Source of the DNA: Planctomycetota bacterium | GTDB lineage: Bacteria > Planctomycetota > Planctomycetia > Pirellulales > Pirellulaceae | DNA length: 40,797 bases | Direction: 5' to 3' | NCBI GenBank assembly: GCA_029259935.1 | Contig: JAJDEH010000021.1 | Span: 1-40,797 of the forward strand | Part shown: in pieces, positions 33,067-40,797 of the stretch | How positions within the stretch are numbered: the stretch's first letter is position 1 | Layout of the letters: the number at the start of each line of letters is the position of its first letter | The notes under the pieces: model-generated | What the model saw: only the letters and a program-made list of their open reading frames with translations | Databases searched by the model: none | Told to the model about the DNA's origin: nothing | Translations under genes and position numbers: made by a program

Positions 33067-35778
33067 ATGCGACGTGGTGAATTTTTAAGAGTGGTCGTCG
33101 TAGCCGTCGGCCTAGTTTTGGTGTCTCAGCAACTTGGTCGGGCCGGGTCGCCGCAAGAAACCGCAAGTGCGCCGGGCATAGAAGCAAGCCTGTTGGAAGG
33201 GAAACTGAAGGGCTTGGTGCTTTTCGAGGAATTAAATTGTGTGGCATGCCACGCGACGGAGTCCTCGCTTGCTCGCTCCGCCAAAGTCGCGCCACGTTTG
33301 GTGGCGGTTGGCTCGCGCATCAATCCGTATTATTTGGAACAGTTCATTCAGGCACCTCATGAAGTGAAGCCAGGCACGACCATGCCGGACGTGATGGCTC
33401 ATTTGAGCACCGAGGAGAGAAGGCGGACTGCCAAATCGATTACTCATTCTTTGTTGTCGCTGAACAAGTCACGCGAATTTGATTTGCAGGCCGTTGACGC
33501 GGTCGCTGCGGAGCATGGGGAGACGTTGTTTCATTCTGTCGGCTGCGTGGCGTGCCATTCCCCTCGAGACGAAGAAGGCGATGAACTCCTGCGGGGCACT
33601 TCAGTTCCTTTAGGCGCGCTTGAGAAAAAATACAACACCCGAAGTCTCATCGATTTCCTGCGATCACCCCACGCCTCGCGGCCCTCGGGTCGCATGCCGG
33701 ACATGCGATTGAATTCACGAGAATTCGAACGAATCGCCCACTATCTTTTGCGTGATACAAAAATACCTGGCCATCTCGCCTACACCATGATTCGCGGAAG
33801 AGTTTGGGAAGGTCTTGAGGTGAACGTCGAGAAGGAGAGAGCCGGGCATATTGAGGACTTTAATTTGGGCAGCTTAAAACAGTTGCAGGGAAACTCGGCG
33901 ATTATTTATGAGGGATTTCTGAAGGCGGACTCTGCTGGCGAGTACACATTCTTTTTGGAAATGAACGGCGGTGAGCTGTGGATCAACGACGACGAAGTTG
34001 CCAACTTGCCAGCGAGTGGCAGACGCAGCGTCAAGAAGATTCAAGGAAAAGCCGCTCTGTCAAAAGGCTGGAATCAGATCAAGCTCGTCTATATTCATGC
34101 TGGCAAGGAACCGAAGCTGAGTTTCGAGATAGAAGGGCCCGGGTTCAAGCGGCAATCCATTCCGTCGTCGCGATTGTCTATCTCGAAGACTCCCATTGAA
34201 CCGTACAAACCGTATCGCCTGGATGCCGACTTGGTGGAGGATGGACGGCGCGAGTTTGCCAAACTTGGCTGCGTGAAGTGTCACGACGACATCAAGGTCG
34301 CTGCGGGCAATTTCACGATGCTCTCGAAACTCAAGGCCACCGGTGGCTGCCTAGGCGATGAGAAAGGTTATTGGCCCCGTTTCAATTTGTCCGATTCGCA
34401 ACGAAAACTGCTGAGTTCCGTTTTACCCAGCATCGAAACGATCAAACTCAGTGACCACGACACGATCAACAAATCTCTGGTCACCTTTAACTGTATTGCC
34501 TGCCACGAGCGTGCCGAGTTGGGGGCCGTGACGCCGGAGCGCGACCGCTACTTTACCGGGACGAAAAAAGAACTCGGCAATGAAGGTCGAATTCCGCCGC
34601 CTCTAACGCATGTCGGTGCCAAGCTCAAGAAGGAATGGACCAGGGAAGTAATGCTTCACGGCAAGATGCAACGGCAATACATGGATACCACCATGCCTCA
34701 GTTTGGCGAGGCAAATATCGGGCATCTTGTAGATCTTTTTGAAAAAGTTGATTCGCTTGAGAAAGTCGCGTTTGCCAAAATTGAAGACGTCGAGAAGTAC
34801 AAACGCAGCGGACACGAGTTGGTCGGCACCACCGGCTTTAGCTGCATCGCCTGCCACGACTTCAATGGCCAAAAGGCGGCCGGCCCGGGGGCGATGGAAA
34901 TCATTCATACAACGGGGAGACTCAAGAAAGACTGGTTCTATTGGTTCATGCTCAACCCGGGGCGGTTTCGGCCGCGGACCGTCATGCCCTCCGCTTGGCC
35001 CAATGGACATGCTTTCAAGGAAGACATTCTGGGCGGAGACACGAAAAAGCAAATCGAGTCGATCTGGGTTTACCTCGAAGACGGCACGCGCGCGAAGAAT
35101 CCGACGGGATTGTCGCGACAGGCTCCCGAGTTGCGAGTCACGGATGAAACGGTGATCTGCCGAGGGCGCGGCGTTGCCGGATATCGAGGAATCGCGGTCG
35201 GCTATCCAGAGCGAATCAGCCTGGCATTCAATTCAGAAGAAATGAATTTGGGGATGCTGTGGAAAGGAGAATTCGCCACGGTCAATCACGGCAGCTTTTC
35301 GCCGCGCGGACGGGACCGGATCGAGTTTCCGCCAGGAATTCCCTTTCATCGCCTTGAGTCGCTGGACGACAACTGGCCCTACAAACGAAAGACGGATTAC
35401 CTCTTCCCACAGGATCACGGCTACCAGTTTCGAGGATATTTCCTCGACAAGTCCAAGCGGCCCACGTTCATGTACAACTATGGCAATGTCAAAGTGGAAG
35501 AGTTTTTTGAAGACGTTTTGGACGAAGAGAAAGTCGCCTTCTTTCGACGGACATTCCGTTTCGACGCGCCAGATGCGAAAGGGGAATTCTACTTTCGCGC
35601 GGCTTCTGGATCGAAGATCGCCGAGCAGTCGGAATCTTCATTCGCCGTGGATCGACTCACCGTCAAGATCAAGACGCCTCATCGAGGCATCATCCGAGAA
35701 GGCGATCCGCGCGAGTTGCTGATTCCCTTGAAGCTTCCGCCGGGCAAGTCACAGTTGATTTTGGAATACAAGTGGTAG
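33067..35778 (+). CDS. Secreted multihaem-motif cytochrome c protein with PA14-like domain (903 aa)
   Basis: 903 residues. A signal peptide (VVVVAVGLVLVSQQLGRAG) is followed by five CxxCH haem-c motifs, at about residues 58 (CVACH), 160 (CVACH), 402 (CVKCH), 476 (CIACH) and 593 (CIACH). Methionines that may be axial ligands lie in the usual TMPDVMAHL and RMPDMRL contexts. Between haems 2 and 3 sits a PA14-like beta-sandwich (about 245-375: YEGFLKADSAGEYTFFLEMN, WNQIKLVYIHAGKEPKLSFE). The C-terminal third (about 690-903) is a beta-rich domain of unknown family with FRGYFLDKSKRPTFMYNYGN. The protein should lie in the periplasm, moving electrons and possibly binding carbohydrate. It is the first gene of a tight cluster; the propeller gene starts 7 bp after its stop. 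Confidence 0.9.
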   Translation: MRRGEFLRVVVVAVGLVLVSQQLGRAGSPQETASAPGIEASLLEGKLKGLVLFEELNCVACHATESSLARSAKVAPRLVAVGSRINPYYLEQFIQAPHEVKPGTTMPDVMAHLSTEERRRTAKSITHSLLSLNKSREFDLQAVDAVAAEHGETLFHSVGCVACHSPRDEEGDELLRGTSVPLGALEKKYNTRSLIDFLRSPHASRPSGRMPDMRLNSREFERIAHYLLRDTKIPGHLAYTMIRGRVWEGLEVNVEKERAGHIEDFNLGSLKQLQGNSAIIYEGFLKADSAGEYTFFLEMNGGELWINDDEVANLPASGRRSVKKIQGKAALSKGWNQIKLVYIHAGKEPKLSFEIEGPGFKRQSIPSSRLSISKTPIEPYKPYRLDADLVEDGRREFAKLGCVKCHDDIKVAAGNFTMLSKLKATGGCLGDEKGYWPRFNLSDSQRKLLSSVLPSIETIKLSDHDTINKSLVTFNCIACHERAELGAVTPERDRYFTGTKKELGNEGRIPPPLTHVGAKLKKEWTREVMLHGKMQRQYMDTTMPQFGEANIGHLVDLFEKVDSLEKVAFAKIEDVEKYKRSGHELVGTTGFSCIACHDFNGQKAAGPGAMEIIHTTGRLKKDWFYWFMLNPGRFRPRTVMPSAWPNGHAFKEDILGGDTKKQIESIWVYLEDGTRAKNPTGLSRQAPELRVTDETVICRGRGVAGYRGIAVGYPERISLAFNSEEMNLGMLWKGEFATVNHGSFSPRGRDRIEFPPGIPFHRLESLDDNWPYKRKTDYLFPQDHGYQFRGYFLDKSKRPTFMYNYGNVKVEEFFEDVLDEEKVAFFRRTFRFDAPDAKGEFYFRAASGSKIAEQSESSFAVDRLTVKIKTPHRGIIREGDPRELLIPLKLPPGKSQLILEYKW

Positions 35779-35785
35779 GACGAAA

Positions 35786-37276
35786 ATGAAATTGTACGCG
35801 ATTGTTTTGGTCGTCTGCGGCTTGCTGGTCGCTCCTCTTCGCGCTGAGGATTTGGGCGCGATGTGGGGCACCGCGGAAGAAGAGTCGAAGTACTACAAGT
35901 TAGTGAGCATTCCGATTCCAGATGAAGTTCCGTTGAAGGCGGGCAGTTTTGACATCTTGCCTGACGGTCGCTTGGTCGTAGGCACTCGAAAAGGGGATGT
36001 CTATTTCGTGGAAGGCGCGTTTGAAGAGCTGCCCGGTCCGAAATACCATCTGTTCGCGAGTGGACAAGACGAGATTTTCGGAGTGGCCCACAAAGACGGC
36101 GACATCTACATCACTCAGTTCGGCGAGCTTACCAAGCTTTCGGACACCGATCAGGACGGCGTGGCGGACCGCTACGACACGCTCAGCAACAACTGGGGTT
36201 ACGCGGAAGGCCACGAATTCGCCTTCGGATCCAAACACGACCGAGAAGGAAACATCTGGGTTGCCTTAGGATTGACCGGCTCCTATCACTCGCGGCAACT
36301 CTTTCGCGGCTGGTGCGTGAAAGTCACGCCCCAAGGCGAGATGATTCCCGTTTGCAGCGGCCTGAGAAGTCCTGGTGGTGTCGGGCCGAATGCGGAGGGC
36401 ATCATGTTTTGCACCGAAAGCCAAGGACCTTGGAACGGCGCGTGTTCGCTCAAGCATCTCAAGCCCGGCGGTTTTTTGGGCCACCCCGCCAGCTACAACT
36501 GGTATCCGTTCGCCAAGGGCTTGAAAGCGCCCAGTACGGAACCCAACACCAATTCTCGAATTCACATCGAGAAGCGACGTGTGACAGAACTGGTCCCGCC
36601 CGCGGTCATTTTTCCCTACATCAAGATGGGCCGGTCGATTTCGGGCTTCAAAGTCAACAAGACCAAAGGCAAGTTCGGCCCCTTCGAGAATCAAATATTC
36701 GTTGGCGACTATACCCTCAGCATCATCATGCGGGCCACGACGGAAGAGATAAACGGAGTTTGGCAAGGTGCCTGTTATCCATTTCGAGAAGGTCTTTCGA
36801 CGGGCATCATGAATGTCGAATTTTCACCTCAAGGCCAGTTGATCGCGGGCGGCTTTACGACCAATCGTCAGTGGCCTGTCAGAGGCGAGAAACCATTCGC
36901 CCTCGACCGCTTGGACTGGACGGGCGTGACGCCTTTTGAAATCCAGGAGATCAACATTAAGCCTGACGGCTTTCTGGTCAAGTTCACGCAGCCCGTCGAC
37001 GGCACCGTCGCCTCTCGACCAGAATCGTACAACATCACTACCTATACTCACATTTACGCTGGTTTTTATGGCAGCCCCGAAGTCGACCTATCGACTGCCA
37101 AGGTAACGAAGGCAGTGGTGTCCGACGATCAAACCTCGGTTCGGCTCTTCTTGGACAAGATTCAAGAGGGCCACATTCACGATTTCGATCTCGCGAAAAT
37201 CAAATCAAGTGACGACGCCGAACTGCTGCACCGGCGCGCCTACTATACCGTGAACGAGATTCCCAAAGCGGATTGA
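35786..37276 (+). CDS. Secreted beta-propeller protein, sorbosone/glucose dehydrogenase-like
   Basis: 496 residues with a signal peptide (MKLYAIVLVVCGLLVAPLRA). The repeated blades read DILPDGRLVVGTRKGDVYFV, EIFGVAHKDGDIYITQFGEL, then DTDQDGVADRYDTL, a calcium-binding DxDxDG loop, followed by FAFGSKHDREGNIWVALGLT, GLRSPGGVGPNAEGIMFCTE and MGRSISGFKVNKTKGKFGPF. The arrangement resembles the PQQ-dependent glucose/sorbosone dehydrogenase superfamily common in planctomycetes; a catalytic His or Arg assignment by eye is not safe. A final beta domain (about 385-490) resembles a Cna/fibronectin-like sandwich. It lies 7 bp after the multihaem protein, an obvious electron acceptor, and 21 bp before the TRAP genes, so oxidation of a sugar or polyol before uptake is a reasonable inference. 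Confidence 0.85.
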   Translation: MKLYAIVLVVCGLLVAPLRAEDLGAMWGTAEEESKYYKLVSIPIPDEVPLKAGSFDILPDGRLVVGTRKGDVYFVEGAFEELPGPKYHLFASGQDEIFGVAHKDGDIYITQFGELTKLSDTDQDGVADRYDTLSNNWGYAEGHEFAFGSKHDREGNIWVALGLTGSYHSRQLFRGWCVKVTPQGEMIPVCSGLRSPGGVGPNAEGIMFCTESQGPWNGACSLKHLKPGGFLGHPASYNWYPFAKGLKAPSTEPNTNSRIHIEKRRVTELVPPAVIFPYIKMGRSISGFKVNKTKGKFGPFENQIFVGDYTLSIIMRATTEEINGVWQGACYPFREGLSTGIMNVEFSPQGQLIAGGFTTNRQWPVRGEKPFALDRLDWTGVTPFEIQEINIKPDGFLVKFTQPVDGTVASRPESYNITTYTHIYAGFYGSPEVDLSTAKVTKAVVSDDQTSVRLFLDKIQEGHIHDFDLAKIKSSDDAELLHRRAYYTVNEIPKAD

Positions 37277-37297
37277 ATACTTCAGCGGAAACATCGT

Positions 37298-38305
37298 ATG
37301 AAACAAGCACTCATCATCGGCCTGTTGCTCGTGCCGATATTGGGCGTGATGGCCGTCGTCCTTTTGCGTCCAAGGACAGAGGACGCACAAGTCATTACAC
37401 TCAAGGGCGCGGTTCAGTTTGGCGAGGACCACGCGTTCACGCGGACCATTCGGAAGTTTGAGGAACTGGTCAAGAAGTACTACGACAAACCGATCGAATT
37501 CGAACTGTTTCTCAACAGCGAGTTAGGGTTGGAAAAGGATTACTTCGCCTACATGAGCCAAGGAATTTCGGTCGACTACGGCATCGTCTCGCCGGCGCAC
37601 ATGTCGACGTTTTCCGAATCGGCTCCTTTGATGGACATGCCGTTCTTGTTCCGCGATGTCGATCACTGGAACAAAGTGCTGGACAGCGACGCCCTCCAGC
37701 CCATCGCGGACGAAGTCTCCGAGAAGGCGGATGTCAAGTTGATTGGGTACGCGGGTGGCGGAGTTCGCAACTTGATCGCCAATAAACCGGTGACGAACAT
37801 GCAGGAGTTGAATGGCCTCAGCATGCGCGTGATGGGCGCGCCGATTCAAACTCGCATTTTTCAAGCGATCGGGGCGTCTCCCTCGGTGATTGCCTACAGC
37901 GAGACTTACAATGCAATCCAAACCGGCGTGATCGACGCGGCGGAGAACGAGGCCGCCGGACTTCAGCAGATGAAGTTCTATGAAGTCGGTCCGGACATCT
38001 CTCAGACACAGCACGCCATTACCGTTCGCCCGTTGTGTTTCAGCGGCAAGACCTTTCGGCGGCTGCCACCCGACTTGCAAGCGGCGATCGAGCGGGCGGG
38101 GCGCGAAGCGGGCGCCTATGGACGTCAACTCGAATCCAGCGAAGATGCCGCGATCCTCGCGGAGTTGGAAAAGGAAGACAAGTTGCGAACGCACGAGTTC
38201 AAGCAAAGGAACGAACTGCTAAAGCTCGCCGAGCCGGTGAAAGCGGCCTATGCGAAGGAAATCAAGGCCGAAAAAATTCTGGCCCGCATCAACGGCTTGC
38301 AATAA
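37298..38305 (+). CDS. dctP: TRAP transporter substrate-binding protein (DctP family)
   Basis: 335 residues. An N-terminal hydrophobic segment (about 4-23, ALIIGLLLVPILGVMAVVLL) serves as signal or anchor; there is no lipobox. The two-lobed DctP fold is evident: FGEDHAFTRTIRKFEELVKK, GIVSPAHMSTFSESAPLMDM, MPFLFRDVDHWNKVL, the hinge region GYAGGGVRNLIANKPVTNMQ, and the signature GLSMRVMGAPIQTRIFQAIG with Arg177, which in this family forms a salt bridge with the carboxylate of the ligand. SETYNAIQTGVIDAAENEAA follows. The ligand is therefore likely an organic or sugar acid such as a C4-dicarboxylate, uronate or aldonate. It is the first of the three TRAP genes, 21 bp after the propeller gene. 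Confidence 0.93.
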   Translation: MKQALIIGLLLVPILGVMAVVLLRPRTEDAQVITLKGAVQFGEDHAFTRTIRKFEELVKKYYDKPIEFELFLNSELGLEKDYFAYMSQGISVDYGIVSPAHMSTFSESAPLMDMPFLFRDVDHWNKVLDSDALQPIADEVSEKADVKLIGYAGGGVRNLIANKPVTNMQELNGLSMRVMGAPIQTRIFQAIGASPSVIAYSETYNAIQTGVIDAAENEAAGLQQMKFYEVGPDISQTQHAITVRPLCFSGKTFRRLPPDLQAAIERAGREAGAYGRQLESSEDAAILAELEKEDKLRTHEFKQRNELLKLAEPVKAAYAKEIKAEKILARINGLQ

Positions 38306-38347
38306 TGCCCGCGACCGGCGCAATTTCACTCCCAAACGGCCATTTTC

Positions 38348-38860
38348 ATGACGATTGGCAAACTCACCAAGGCTTCGCTGGATCTTTATTCATGGGTGCT
38401 GAAGGTCTTGTTGACGTCGCTTATGTTGCTGATGGTTGTTCCAGTCTTGTTGCAGATTCTCTCGCGGTATTCGGGGATCTTGCCACGCTACATTTGGACC
38501 GAAGAGGCGGCCAGATTTTGTTTCGTATGGATCGTCATGGTTGGATCCATGATCGCGGTCCGCGACGATTCGCATTTCAAAGTAGATCTGCTGCCGCAAC
38601 CGGAAACGGATCGGCAAAAGGGAGCGGCCCGTCTGATCGTTCACGCCGCCATGATGCTGATGGCGCTGGTATTCGCCTGGTACGGAGTTTCGTTTGCCAA
38701 GTTTGGGTTCATGCAGAATTCCGAGATGAGCGGGATCAATATGCTGAGCATCTATATTTCGTTTCCCGTGGCGGGAGTGACTTGGGCGGTGTTTCTGCTG
38801 GAGCGGATCGTCGCTGACCTGCGTTTGATCTTCAGCAAAGGCCAGAGATCGGATTCATGA
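38348..38860 (+). CDS. dctQ: TRAP transporter small permease (DctQ family)
   Basis: 170 residues with four membrane helices, the standard DctQ topology: VLKVLLTSLMLLMVVPVLLQ, FVWIVMVGSMIAVRDDSHFK, AAMMLMALVFAWYGVSFAKF, and ISFPVAGVTWAVFLLERIVA. The family signatures WTEEAARFCFVWIVMVGS and RDDSHFKVD are present. In TRAP systems this subunit pairs with the large permease and is needed for sodium-driven uptake of the ligand delivered by DctP. It starts 42 bp after dctP and its last four bases (ATGA) overlap the dctM start, so the two permease genes are translationally coupled. Confidence 0.93.
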   Translation: MTIGKLTKASLDLYSWVLKVLLTSLMLLMVVPVLLQILSRYSGILPRYIWTEEAARFCFVWIVMVGSMIAVRDDSHFKVDLLPQPETDRQKGAARLIVHAAMMLMALVFAWYGVSFAKFGFMQNSEMSGINMLSIYISFPVAGVTWAVFLLERIVADLRLIFSKGQRSDS

Positions 38861-40158
38861 GTCCCGCTGAAGCAGCCGCGATCATGTTCGGCACGTTTGG
38901 CGTGTTGATCGTCTTGCGCATCCCCGTTTCATTCGCGCTGGGACTCGCTTGCGTTCCCATGATGTTGCTCGACGACCGGCTGACGCCCATCGTGCTGATC
39001 ACCGAAATGTGGAAGTCTTACAATTCCTTCATTTTGTTGGCGGTGCCGTTTTTTCTGTTGGCGGCCAACTTGATGAATGCAGCGGGGATTACTGAGCGGT
39101 TGGTGAAGCTGGCACGGACAACCGTTGGGCATCTACCGGGTGGACTGGGACATATCAACGTGATGGTGAGCATGCTCTTCGCGGGAATTTCCGGTTCGTC
39201 CACGGCCGATGCGGCGGGGATTGGCTCGCTGATGATTCCGGCTATGAAGAAGCAGGGATATGATGCGAGCTTTTCCGTGGCGATTACGGCTTGTTCATCC
39301 GTAATGGGCGTGATCATCCCGCCAAGCATCATGATGGTGGTGTGGGGCGGGCTGATGTCGGTCTCGATCGGCGGCCTGTTCCTGGCCGGCATCCTGCCTG
39401 GAATTCTGATCGCGATGTTGATGATGGGAACAGTATTGGTCTATGCCAAGCGGCGCAATTATCCCGTCTATGAACGAGCGACCCGTAAGGAGTTTTTTCA
39501 AGCGCTAGGAAACGCCAGCTTGGCCTTGGTCACGCCAGCCATCATCGTCGGTGGCATCGTCGGTGGCTTTTTTACTCCCACCGAGGCATCCGTGATCGCG
39601 GTCATCTATTCAGCCGCGCTGGGTGGCATCATCTATCGCAGTATTGGCTTGAGCCAGTTCCCCAAGGTTCTTTACCAATCGGCCCGCTTCGCTGCGATTT
39701 CATTGTTTTGCATCGGGACGGCATCCGCGTTTGGCTGGCTACTGGCCTACTATCGCGTGCCCCAATCGTTGGTCGGTATCATGGCGGATTGGGGCACCGG
39801 AACAGTGGCCACCGGATTTCTGATCGCCATGGCGTTCTTGCTGGTAGGCATGTTCATCGATGCCATCCCCGCCATCATCATCCTGGGCACCGTGCTGCTT
39901 CCGCTGGCTGAAAAGGTCGACATGCATCCGATCCACTTCGCCATCATTGGCGTCATCTCGTTGGCGTTTGGGTTGGTGACTCCGCCGTATGGACTGTGCC
40001 TGCTGATTTCCTGCTCACTGGGCAACGTCAAGGTGGTTGATGTCCTAAAAGATGTCGCAATCATCTTGGTGCCGATGATCATTCTGCTGATCGCGGTCAT
40101 CGTTTACCCGGAATTCGTGCTGTTCCTACCGCGCTGGCTCGCACCGAACTTCCTGTGA
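38857..40158 (+). CDS. dctM: TRAP transporter large permease (DctM family)
   Basis: 433 residues with about 12 membrane helices, the usual DctM size. Signatures: IPVSFALGLACVPMMLLDDR, FILLAVPFFLLAANLMNAAG, LPGGLGHINVMVSMLFAGIS followed by GSSTADAAGIGSLMIPAMKK, ITACSSVMGVIIPPSIMMVV, GGFFTPTEASVIAVIYSAAL, and FGLVTPPYGLCLLISCSLGN. This is the sodium-coupled transport subunit. The GSSTADAAG and TPPYG regions match the sodium and substrate sites of the family. It overlaps dctQ by four bases and ends the five-gene cluster, 21 bp before the convergent end of purD. Confidence 0.95.
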   Translation: MSPAEAAAIMFGTFGVLIVLRIPVSFALGLACVPMMLLDDRLTPIVLITEMWKSYNSFILLAVPFFLLAANLMNAAGITERLVKLARTTVGHLPGGLGHINVMVSMLFAGISGSSTADAAGIGSLMIPAMKKQGYDASFSVAITACSSVMGVIIPPSIMMVVWGGLMSVSIGGLFLAGILPGILIAMLMMGTVLVYAKRRNYPVYERATRKEFFQALGNASLALVTPAIIVGGIVGGFFTPTEASVIAVIYSAALGGIIYRSIGLSQFPKVLYQSARFAAISLFCIGTASAFGWLLAYYRVPQSLVGIMADWGTGTVATGFLIAMAFLLVGMFIDAIPAIIILGTVLLPLAEKVDMHPIHFAIIGVISLAFGLVTPPYGLCLLISCSLGNVKVVDVLKDVAIILVPMIILLIAVIVYPEFVLFLPRWLAPNFL

Positions 40159-40162
40159 TGGT

Positions 40163-40180
40163 GTCGTGGGAAGACACGAC
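40163..40180. terminator. Short hairpin between convergent dctM and purD ends
   Basis: Arms GTCGTG (40163-40168) and CACGAC (40175-40180) enclose a GGAAGA loop. It fills the 21-bp gap between the two stop codons. There is no T-tract on either strand, so it is a weak candidate for termination. Confidence 0.3.
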
Positions 40181-40797
40181 TACTTGTGCGCCAGCGCTTT
40201 GTCTGAAATGTCTTTGCGGCACCAGGCTCCTTCCCAGCGGATGCACTTTACGGCTGTATAGGCTTGCAACTTGGCCGCTGAGATTGTGTTGCCCAGCGCG
40301 GTCACTCCTAGCACTCGTCCGCCGTTGGTGACCACTTCGCCGTTCGACGTGGCCGTGCCGGCGTGGAAGACCTTGACATCCGGCAGTTTGGCCGCCTCGT
40401 CCAGCCCGCGGATAGGCTTGCCCCGTTCATAATCGCCGGGGTAACCTTCGCTGGCCATCACTACGCAGACGGCCGGGCGCGGATCCCACTCGAGCGAGTC
40501 GATTTCGTCCAGCCGGCCGTCAACCGTGGCGTCCAGCACATCGATCAAATCGGTCTTCAGACGCATCAGCAGCGGTTGGCATTCGGGGTCGCCCAATCGC
40601 ACATTGTATTCCAGCACCTTGGGACCTTGATTGGTGACCATGATGCCGGCGTACAGCACGCCCGCGAACGGCTGTCGGGAACGCTTCATGGCGTGCACCG
40701 TGGGGACCAGCACGTGTTCCTCGACCCACCGCAGCATCTCGTTGCTGACCAGCGGGGCAGGACAGTACGCACCCATGCCTCCGGTATTGGGGCCTTT
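40180..40797 (-). CDS. purD: Phosphoribosylamine-glycine ligase, C-terminal part (5' end outside window)
   Basis: About 205 residues of the C-terminal half, running off the right edge. The enzyme joins glycine to 5-phosphoribosylamine using ATP, the second step of purine synthesis. Visible signatures: GPNTGGMGAYCPAPL at the edge (ATP-grasp domain), FAGVLYAGIMVTNQGPKVLE, and the family motif YNVRLGDPECQPLL, normally RFGDPExQ. The C-terminal blade-like domain follows, with VVMASEGYPGDYERGKPIRG and VFHAGTATSNGEVVTNGGRV. The end (AYTAVKCIRWEGAWCRKDIS) is complete. It converges on the TRAP operon. The identity is firm; completeness cannot be judged. Confidence 0.95.
   Translation of the reverse strand, partial: KGPNTGGMGAYCPAPLVSNEMLRWVEEHVLVPTVHAMKRSRQPFAGVLYAGIMVTNQGPKVLEYNVRLGDPECQPLLMRLKTDLIDVLDATVDGRLDEIDSLEWDPRPAVCVVMASEGYPGDYERGKPIRGLDEAAKLPDVKVFHAGTATSNGEVVTNGGRVLGVTALGNTISAAKLQAYTAVKCIRWEGAWCRKDISDKALAHK

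Overview
The window reads as a planctomycete chromosome segment, most like Pirellulales. The markers are the planctomycete pairing of a DUF1501 protein with a haem-motif DUF1549/DUF1553 protein, a DUF1592/DUF1552 locus, many secreted proteins with CxxCH motifs, a membrane Ser/Thr kinase with a carbohydrate-binding-like ectodomain, and a BlaI/M56 pair. Gene density is high, with short operons on both strands. No rRNA, tRNA, CRISPR array, prophage or intact insertion sequence was recognised.

Layout. 1-287: C-terminal end of an MscS-type channel. 290-5126 (-): DUF1549/DUF1553 haem-motif protein followed by a Tat-exported DUF1501 protein. 5226-9173 (-): three consecutive secreted cyclophilin-type prolyl isomerases of the same architecture. 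9318-9953 (+): rsmD, then a small conserved-looking protein. 10650-13307 (-): an 885-residue membrane-anchored protein of unknown role. 13717-14085 (-): a small cupin. 14515-16745 (+): a DUF1592 gene cut off inside DUF1588 and joined out of frame to the tail of a DUF1552 gene, which looks like the scar of one large deletion. 16746-17655: a gene-free stretch holding an inverted pair of REP dimers. 17656-18545: two small unrecognised genes. 18773-21385 (+): a BlaI repressor with a very clear promoter/operator, an M56 sensor peptidase with an Ig-like C-terminal domain, and a free secreted copy of that domain. 21561-23181 (+): phosphofructokinase and a PilZ protein. 23253-24619 (-): a DUF2007 zinc-ribbon protein and a DUF6939 pair. 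24922-26472 (+): an Hsp70 lacking the usual lid. 26538-27443 (-): an EamA transporter. 27634-29109 (+): a Tat-exported cupin-like protein and a redoxin lipoprotein. 29169-31055 (+): Ser/Thr kinase. 31147-32644 (-): a PDZ protein and a small membrane protein. 33067-40158 (+): a five-gene cluster of penta-haem-motif cytochrome with PA14-like domain, secreted beta-propeller, and complete TRAP transporter (P, Q, M). 40180-end (-): C-terminal part of purD.

Most interesting as systems: (i) the tight cytochrome/propeller/TRAP cluster, which I infer may oxidise a periplasmic substrate and import the resulting acid; (ii) the BlaI/M56/Ig-domain module, where the M56 sensor domain also exists as a separate secreted protein directly downstream; (iii) the tandem cyclophilins, one of which has lost two pocket residues. 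All assignments come from reading motifs and domain order by eye; no database search was run.
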